NCBI GenBank assembly: GCA_030146605.1
Contig: JASLBO010000489.1
Coordinates: forward strand, 1 to 13,052
From: Sphingomonas sp.
Lineage (GTDB): Bacteria; Pseudomonadota; Alphaproteobacteria; Sphingomonadales; Sphingomonadaceae
Reading direction: 5' to 3'
DNA: 13,052 bases
The notes under the pieces are model-generated. The model saw nothing but the letters and a program-made list of their open reading frames with translations, was not told the DNA's origin and did not search any database. The translations under genes were made by a program, and so were the position numbers. Below, in pieces: positions 9,319 through 13,052 of this stretch (position 1 is its first letter; each line of letters begins with the position of its first letter).

Positions 9319-9786
9319 GTGGGTCGCTTCGGGGGGATGTTGTTGAAGGGGTCTGGGACAGCCTCCTGGGAGGCCGAAGACGGCCTGAATCCCGGCGGGC
9401 GAATCGCCTCTGCCAAACTGGCCGAGCTCGTTCAGCTCACCTTGGTGGCGGACGGGGCTATCGTCGATCTTCGCCATTATGCCGAGCGCCAGCGCGCCTT
9501 TGCCGCCGCCGAGCGGCTCACGACCGCCGGGATATTGCTCGCCGGTGGAGAGGCCGAGGCTTCGGAGGCGCTGCTCTGGCGGCTCGCCGATCCCATCGAA
9601 GCCAGCGCAAGCGGCTTTCAATCCTATGCCTGCGTGCCGTTTCACGACGTGGACGGCGCGCCGCTCGGACGCATCGTGGCGCTCCAGCGCGGCCAACGCG
9701 CGTTCGACGGGCACGACCTCAAGATCCTGCGCACCGTCGCCGATATCGTCGCGGATCTGACCCGGCAGCCTCAGCTCGCCAGCTGA
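9319..9786 (+). CDS. Small GAF-like domain protein
   Basis: This 155-residue soluble protein has no signal peptide. Its second half, about 95-150, reads like the end of a GAF domain: a YACVPF strand, then DVDGAPLGRIVAL, then a DGHDLKILRTVADIVADL closing helix. The first half (IASAKLAELVQLTLVADGAIVDL) fits the helix and strand that open such a domain. Free-standing GAF proteins bind small ligands or partner proteins; no catalytic motif is seen. The start is taken at GTG 9319 because AGGGGA lies about 9 nt upstream; an ATG at 9337 is the alternative. The 104-nt gap after mntP shows no terminator. Its last 16 bp overlap the end of the convergent gene. Its ligand and role are unknown, and the GAF call is by eye. 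Confidence 0.72.
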   Translation: MGRFGGMLLKGSGTASWEAEDGLNPGGRIASAKLAELVQLTLVADGAIVDLRHYAERQRAFAAAERLTTAGILLAGGEAEASEALLWRLADPIEASASGFQSYACVPFHDVDGAPLGRIVALQRGQRAFDGHDLKILRTVADIVADLTRQPQLAS

Positions 9787-10079
9787 CGCGGCGCCATCGG
9801 CGGGTTCATTCGCCGCGCCATCAAGGCCCGGCCGCGTGCGGTGAGCGCCGCATCGATGACCTGCGGACCCCCCGGACCCACCACGAACGCTTCATAGCTG
9901 ATCAGGCCGGCGTCGCTGAGGTCCTGAAAATTCCGGATGAAATCGGTGACGCGATCGGCGCTGCCCATGCCGACATCGGCGGCACGCAGCGTCACGACGA
10001 TGGGCCAGTTCGACCACAATGCGTCGACGATCGTCTTTGCGTCGGCGGATTCCAATGCCTGCGCGGGTTCGTCGATCAC
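9771..10079 (-). CDS. Small winged-helix-like protein, function unknown
   Basis: This is a 102-residue protein. After a helical first half (DAKTIVDALWSNWPIVVTLRAADVGM) it has DRVTDFIRNFQDLSDAGLISYEAFV and then ALTARGRALMARR, the recognition-helix, wing and 'LTxxGRxLL' pattern seen at the end of MarR- and PadR-like winged helices. A DNA- or protein-binding role is therefore plausible but unproven, and the protein is shorter than a full MarR regulator. The start is GTG at 10077-10079, preceded by GTGAGG about 5-6 nt upstream. Its 3' end overlaps that of the convergent GAF-like gene by 16 bp. The 357-nt region upstream holds a CtrA-like box about 90 nt from the start, a possible control site. 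Confidence 0.68.
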   Translation of the reverse strand: MIDEPAQALESADAKTIVDALWSNWPIVVTLRAADVGMGSADRVTDFIRNFQDLSDAGLISYEAFVVGPGGPQVIDAALTARGRALMARRMNPPMAPRQLAS

Positions 10080-10150
10080 AAAAGCCTCACTGCGCTGAAC
10101 TACATCAATCTGCGCCCCTTGCCGTGTGCCCCGATTGTTCCCGGTCGCGA

Positions 10151-10187
10151 GTTAACTTTCGCTTCGGAAAGGTTAACAAATCGCTAA
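10151..10187. promoter_or_regulatory. CtrA-like box with neighbouring GTTAAC repeats
   Basis: On the plus strand TTAA (10173-10176), 7 nt and CTAA (10184-10187) match the CtrA consensus TTAA-N7-TTAA at seven of eight bases. A second GTTAAC is at 10151-10156. The two GTTAAC copies also frame an imperfect hairpin (ACTTTC...GAAAGGT). Placement about 90 nt before the minus-strand winged-helix-like gene fits a regulator site. Motifs of this size arise by chance, though less often in GC-rich DNA. Confidence 0.4.
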
Positions 10188-10228
10188 CGGAGGGCTGCCG
10201 CCCCCGCCCCGCTCACGCGGCTGGGAGG

Positions 10229-10318
10229 TCATTTCGCCCGAAGTTTATTTTTTCTCATCGGGAGAAACCTGCCCAACAGCGCATGATCGCACATGGCCGG
10301 ATTGAGCATAGGCCGCAT
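10229..10318 (-). CDS. Possible very short ORF, 29 codons, basic C-terminus
   Basis: An ATG at 10316-10318 on the minus strand opens 29 codons ending in FLPMRKNKLRAK before TGA at 10229-10231. An in-frame GTG lies 18 nt further upstream (10334-10336). No good ribosome-binding site precedes either start, and the segment sits in AT-richer intergenic DNA with hairpins, so it may equally be non-coding. It is listed because it is the longest minus-strand reading frame I noticed in this gap that keeps a plausible peptide. Confidence 0.2.
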   Translation of the reverse strand: MRPMLNPAMCDHALLGRFLPMRKNKLRAK

Positions 10319-10399
10319 GTAGTAGCTGACTACCACACCTTCAACTGAAAATTGGAGGATGGAGTATAGTCGATCGGCATAGCGATCCTGGATCGACTG

Positions 10400-10415
10400 C
10401 TGCAAAATTTTGCAG
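10400..10415. repeat. 16-bp perfect palindrome CTGCAAAATTTTGCAG
   Basis: The 16 bases equal their own reverse complement. They start 22 nt beyond the nucleotidyltransferase stop codon in the direction of transcription, inside AT-richer DNA. With no loop and no T-tract it is a poor RNA terminator and looks more like a binding site for a dimeric protein. A partial inverted repeat GTCGATC/GATCGAC lies next to it at 10369-10397. Confidence 0.6.
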
Positions 10416-10436
10416 AAGTTCTGATTGATACTTTAT

Positions 10437-11438
10437 TCAGGTCGCGGGCTTGCGCCATTTCTTGAACAAATGTTGCAGAAGAAGCATCGGCGGCATTCGC
10501 AGCCAGTGGCTCCGCACATAGAAGCCGAGACGGGTCAGCTTGCGGGCGGGCCGGCCCCAGGCATCGCGTGCCAGCATGCGCCGCAGATACCATCCGTCGA
10601 TATGGTTCCCCAATTCTTCGCCGGCGCGGATGCCGCTGCCGTAGAGCCGGTCGGCAAGGCGCAGCGCGCGGCTGACGGCGGCCTGCAGACCATGAAGCGC
10701 CGCCCGCGCGTCAAGCCCGGCGGTGCCGTATTCGCCGGTGAGGCAGTGAATGTCCCAGAGGTTGCGCAGGCCGCCGGCAAGGTCGCCATCGGCGAGGAGG
10801 TGTGCGGCGGCATGGCAGATCATGTCCTGCGGCGCGAGAATGCGAAGCCCGTTGCCGAGCGCGACGCTGTCGGCGATCAGCGCGTCGGCATCGGGCGTGA
10901 TCCGTGCGGTGAGCGGGAGGATCGTATGGTGGACGTCGATCATCCGGTCGCGCTCGCGGTGGATCAGCGGCGGAAGCTCGTGCATCCAGCGGCGATAATA
11001 GAGATCGTCATAGGGGTCGGGCTTCACCCATTCCCACCCGGCCGCCAGCAGTGCCGCCTCGGCCTCGCCGATCCGTGCGCGCGGCACGAGGATGTCGAGG
11101 TCGCCGATCGAGCGGCCGGCGCCGGCGGCGAGCCCGGCCGCGACATAAGCGGTGCCCTTGAGCAGGATCACCGGCATGCCCGTGGCGGCGAGCGCACGGC
11201 GCGCCATCTCGGCTTCCCACAAGGCGGCGACCCGGCCCTGCCCGGCCGAGGCACGGGCATCGTCGAGGATGCGCGCCGCGGCGGGCGGCAGCGGCAGGCC
11301 GCCCAGCCGGTGCGCGAGCGTGCCGATCAGTTGCTCGGCGCGGGCGATGGCGAGCAACGCGGTCCAGCCGGCGCCGTCGAGCTGCGCGACGGTCGCGGGA
11401 TCGCGCAATGCTTCGGTGAGGATGCGCGCGTCGGTCAT
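10437..11438 (-). CDS. Nucleotidyltransferase-like protein (NTP_transf_5-like fold)
   Basis: This 333-residue protein carries LLKGTAY (92-98) followed by RSIGDLDILVP (109-119), the core of the uncharacterised nucleotidyltransferase family represented by Pfam NTP_transf_5. G-D-x-D is the expected metal-binding pair, Asp113 and Asp115. A further acidic motif, IDVHH, probably gives the third ligand. The C-terminal part is helical and rich in Arg. The ATG at 11438 overlaps the stop of the HprK-like gene by 4 nt (ATGA), so it should be translated by coupling and act in the same pathway. Relatives near HprK-like kinases occur in some lasso-peptide clusters, which suggests nucleotide transfer to a peptide or phosphopeptide, but the substrate here is an inference. 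It has no membrane segment or signal peptide. Confidence 0.85.
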   Translation of the reverse strand: MTDARILTEALRDPATVAQLDGAGWTALLAIARAEQLIGTLAHRLGGLPLPPAAARILDDARASAGQGRVAALWEAEMARRALAATGMPVILLKGTAYVAAGLAAGAGRSIGDLDILVPRARIGEAEAALLAAGWEWVKPDPYDDLYYRRWMHELPPLIHRERDRMIDVHHTILPLTARITPDADALIADSVALGNGLRILAPQDMICHAAAHLLADGDLAGGLRNLWDIHCLTGEYGTAGLDARAALHGLQAAVSRALRLADRLYGSGIRAGEELGNHIDGWYLRRMLARDAWGRPARKLTRLGFYVRSHWLRMPPMLLLQHLFKKWRKPAT

Positions 11439-12298
11439 CCCGCCTCGGCCCACATCCGCTCGACCTGCGCCAGCGCGGTCGCCGTATCGGGATAGTCGAG
11501 CGCGCGCGCCGGCACCTTCCGCACGAGGCCGGTCAGCGCATCGAACCCGCGCTCGGCGAGCGCGACATAATTGGTCGATGCCTGGGTGAGGCGGACGAAG
11601 GTCTCGCTGGGCAGCACCGCCCGCTCGGCGGCGGCGAAGCCATAGCCGGGAAACAGGATCAGGCGGGGCGCGGCAGGCTCGGCCATCGCGGCGATCGCCC
11701 AGGCATCGGGGACGAGGTGGCGGATCGTCCCCTTCGGCGTGCCTTCCAGCCGCGGACCGAACCGGCCACCGGGCAGTGCGGTCTCGAGCACGCCGATCGC
11801 TTCGTTCTTGAGGCTGATCAGCCGCGGGAAGCCGTGGATCAGCCCGCTCGCGGGATCGAGCAGTGCGAATTCGTCGCCCATCAGCCGCCAGCCTTTGGCC
11901 ATCAGCAAGGCAGCGAGCGTCGATTTGCCCGCGCCCGAATTGCCGGTCATCAGCAGCGCCTGACCGTCGCGCTCGACCGCCGAGGCATGGAGCAGCAGAT
12001 AGCGGCGCTGGCCGAGCGCCATCTGCAGGTTCATCCCCATTTCGGCCGCGAGCAGCCCCTGTGCGAGCGGCAACGGGGCTGCGTCCGGGATGACGAAGTC
12101 GCCGCCGATATGCACCGAGGGACGCAGCACGCGGCGCCATGGCCGCGCCGCGAAAAGGTGGACGTTGAAGTCGGGGATGCCATCCTCGGCCCGGGGGTAA
12201 TCGCGATAGAGGTCCTCGATCGCGGCGATCGGCGCGCGCCAGTCGCTGCCGACGCGGAAGCCGACCGGGCCGATGCGGAGTGCGGCGACGTGCCTCAC
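11435..12298 (-). CDS. HprK-related kinase (HPr-rel-A type)
   Basis: The C-terminal two thirds of this 287-residue protein resembles the HPr kinase/phosphorylase catalytic core. It has LLHASAV with His104 some 15 residues before the Walker A loop GNSGAGKST (119-127), then GDEFALLD (141-148) as a Walker B-like segment. In true HprK the Walker A lysine binds ATP and a nearby His and Asp act in Ser phosphorylation. The N-terminal HprK domain is missing and replaced by about 90 unrelated residues, so control by sugar metabolites is unlikely. The start is the GTG at 12298, which overlaps the PqqD-like stop by 4 nt; the open frame upstream of it is the shadow of the PqqD-like gene. The neighbours suggest that it phosphorylates a peptide or protein presented by the PqqD-like partner. 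I match it to the family named HprK-related kinase A from memory. Confidence 0.87.
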   Translation of the reverse strand: MRHVAALRIGPVGFRVGSDWRAPIAAIEDLYRDYPRAEDGIPDFNVHLFAARPWRRVLRPSVHIGGDFVIPDAAPLPLAQGLLAAEMGMNLQMALGQRRYLLLHASAVERDGQALLMTGNSGAGKSTLAALLMAKGWRLMGDEFALLDPASGLIHGFPRLISLKNEAIGVLETALPGGRFGPRLEGTPKGTIRHLVPDAWAIAAMAEPAAPRLILFPGYGFAAAERAVLPSETFVRLTQASTNYVALAERGFDALTGLVRKVPARALDYPDTATALAQVERMWAEAG

Positions 12299-12567
12299 AG
12301 CCGCTCGATCAATCCGACCGCGGTCAGTTCGTCGAGCCGCGCCGTCAGCGCCGCCGGGTCGGCATCGGCGAGATCGAAGGCTTCGCCCAGCCGGGTGAGC
12401 AGTGCATCCACGCCGAGCGGCTCCGTCAGCGTATCGAGGATCTCGGGCACGGGGCTGTCGACTATATGGGTGATGCCCGAGGCGCGGTGATAGATCAGGG
12501 TGAGCGCATCGAGCAGCACGATGCGCAGCGTCTCCCTGGCTGCGGCAGTATAGCGCGTCACCGGCAT
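12295..12567 (-). CDS. PqqD-like peptide-recognition protein (HPr-rel-A type)
   Basis: This small 90-residue protein has the PqqD/RRE layout: N-terminal strands (RETLRIVLLDALTLIYHRASGITHIVD), then helices ending in LTARLDELTAVGLIERL, which resemble the PqqD winged-helix. In PqqD and related RiPP recognition elements this fold grips the leader of a precursor peptide and delivers it to modifying enzymes. It is the first gene of a three-gene coupled operon, and its stop overlaps the GTG of the HprK-like kinase by 4 nt. A modest AAGG ribosome-binding site is 4-5 nt before the ATG at 12565-12567. A long inverted repeat ends within about 12 nt of the start codon. The fold call is by pattern; the peptide it would bind is not seen. 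Confidence 0.82.
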   Translation of the reverse strand: MPVTRYTAAARETLRIVLLDALTLIYHRASGITHIVDSPVPEILDTLTEPLGVDALLTRLGEAFDLADADPAALTARLDELTAVGLIERL

Positions 12568-12578
12568 TGGGCCTTATT

Positions 12579-12809
12579 TTGTCCACGCGGAGATGCGGAG
12601 ACGCGGAGCAAAAGAAGGAAGGGGTTCGCGCAGAGGCGCAGAGGCGCAGAGGTATCGCCGGCGGCGCTTATCTTCGCCGCGTCAGCGGCAGGAAATGCGG
12701 AACGCTTGTGTTGGAGGGCGTCGCTGGCGCGACGCGAGACCGCCCCTGCGCCTCCGCGCCTCCGCGCGAACCTCTTCTTCTTCGCGCCTTCGCGGCTTCG
12801 CGTGACCAA
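12579..12809. repeat. Long imperfect inverted-repeat element upstream of the PqqD-like gene
   Basis: The left arm 12579-12652 (TTGTCCACGCGGAG... to three tandem CGCAGAGG copies at 12629-12652) and the right arm 12743-12809 are imperfect reverse complements over roughly 65-70 bp, with a few substitutions and a small indel in the purine stretch AAAAGAAGGAAGGGG/GAAGAAGAGG. A 90-bp spacer separates them (12653-12742). The arms are built from short repeats of CGCGGAG, CGCAGAGG or CGCGAAG. I recognise this repeat style from intergenic DNA of sphingomonads and other bacteria. It almost fills the gap between the edge gene and the operon. Confidence 0.82.
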
Positions 12810-12855
12810 TTTCAGATCCTCGTCGTGGCGACGGGGCCGGACCCGGGTCACGGCC

Positions 12856-13052
12856 TCAGCCGCGCGGCATCTGCAGCGATGCGAAGCAGGTGAAGCCGCT
12901 GGTGCCCGATTGCAGACGGCGGATGTAATTGGTGTAGGCGCGGCTGCTCTCGGCATCGGCGCCCGGCAGATTGCCGCCCGCAAGCGCCCGTTTGACGTCT
13001 TCGGCCTTGAACGCGGTGCCCGGCGGCGGATAGGCGCCCGGCGTGCCGGCGG
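12856..13052 (-). CDS. 3' end of an unrecognised minus-strand gene, N-terminus beyond the window
   Basis: A frame open from the right edge ends at TGA 12856-12858, giving the last 64 residues of a protein. The fragment begins GTPGAYPPPG, continues with a charged helix-like AEDVKRALAGG, then SSRAYTNYIRRLQSGTSGF, and ends TCFASLQMPRG. It has one Cys and no membrane segment. I do not recognise the family. It lies upstream of the PqqD-like operon in the same direction across 288 nt filled mostly by the repeat, so it could be a system partner, a substrate or an unrelated neighbour. The codon pattern (G or C at most third positions) supports real coding. Confidence 0.6.
   Translation of the reverse strand, partial: AGTPGAYPPPGTAFKAEDVKRALAGGNLPGADAESSRAYTNYIRRLQSGTSGFTCFASLQMPRG

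Larger units (their letters stand above)
10080..10436. other. Gene-poor 357-bp intergenic region, richer in A+T than its neighbours
   Basis: It lies between the nucleotidyltransferase stop and the start of the winged-helix-like gene, both on the minus strand. It contains GTTAAC repeats and a CtrA-like box (10151-10187), an AT-rich block with a TTTCTC/GAGAAA hairpin (about 10249-10267), a possible 29-codon minus-strand ORF (10229-10318), GTAGT/ACTAC (10319-10333), GTCGATC/GATCGAC (10369-10397) and a 16-bp perfect palindrome (10400-10415). None of the hairpins is followed by a clear T-tract, so no confident terminator is called for the operon ending at 10437. Confidence 0.6.

Noticed and set aside
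10330-10380. 16-codon minus-strand ORF beginning at 10380 with AGGA upstream
   Set aside because: Too short to separate from chance, and it overlaps the inverted repeats; only worth testing with ribosome profiling.
10425-11495. 356-codon plus-strand frame opposite the nucleotidyltransferase
   Set aside because: Antisense shadow; the minus strand has the LKG and GDLDILV motifs and coupled starts.
12629-12652. Three tandem CGCAGAGG units considered as a CRISPR or minisatellite
   Set aside because: The units are contiguous 8-mers without spacers, and they form part of one arm of the inverted repeat.
12567-12893. 108-codon plus-strand frame through the inverted repeat
   Set aside because: Its sequence is just the translated short repeats of the element, and it continues antisense to the edge gene.

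Overview
The window looks like a chromosomal segment of a GC-rich alphaproteobacterium, most likely a sphingomonad (Sphingomonas or a close relative). The reasons are the codon bias, an HWE-family sensor kinase paired with a FAT GUY-like single-domain regulator, two intergenic inverted-repeat families of a type I associate with sphingomonads, and a PqqD/HprK-like/nucleotidyltransferase cassette. No ribosomal RNA, tRNA, CRISPR array, transposase or phage gene is visible. The assignment rests on recognition, not on any search.

Left third (1-4550, all +): two sensory modules. The first is a multi-PAS HWE histidine kinase, cut at its 5' end, overlapping by 4 nt a single-domain response regulator with a FASGYG signature. 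The second is a two-PAS classical HisKA histidine kinase followed 13 nt later by a CheY-like receiver. None of the four products has a visible DNA-binding domain or membrane segment, so they look like cytoplasmic phosphorelay parts whose output lies elsewhere.

Centre (4570-9214): on the minus strand, glmU then glmS, the last steps to UDP-GlcNAc for peptidoglycan and lipopolysaccharide, separated by a 120-bp inverted-repeat element. Divergent from glmU are a phosphoglycolate-phosphatase-type HAD hydrolase and a MntP-type manganese exporter, with little or no gap between them.

Right third (9319-13052): a small GAF-like protein and, convergent and overlapping by 16 bp, a small winged-helix-like protein. 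Next is a 357-bp intergenic region with a CtrA-like box, short palindromes and a possible 29-codon ORF. A tightly coupled minus-strand operon follows, pqqD-like > hprK-like > nucleotidyltransferase, with each gene overlapping the next by 4 nt. It resembles what NCBI family names call the HPr-rel-A system, and its HprK-like and nucleotidyltransferase members recall tailoring genes of some lasso-peptide clusters. Its substrate is not obvious here. A 231-bp inverted-repeat element separates it from the 3' end of an unrecognised minus-strand gene at the right edge. This cassette is the best candidate for an undescribed biochemical system in the window.
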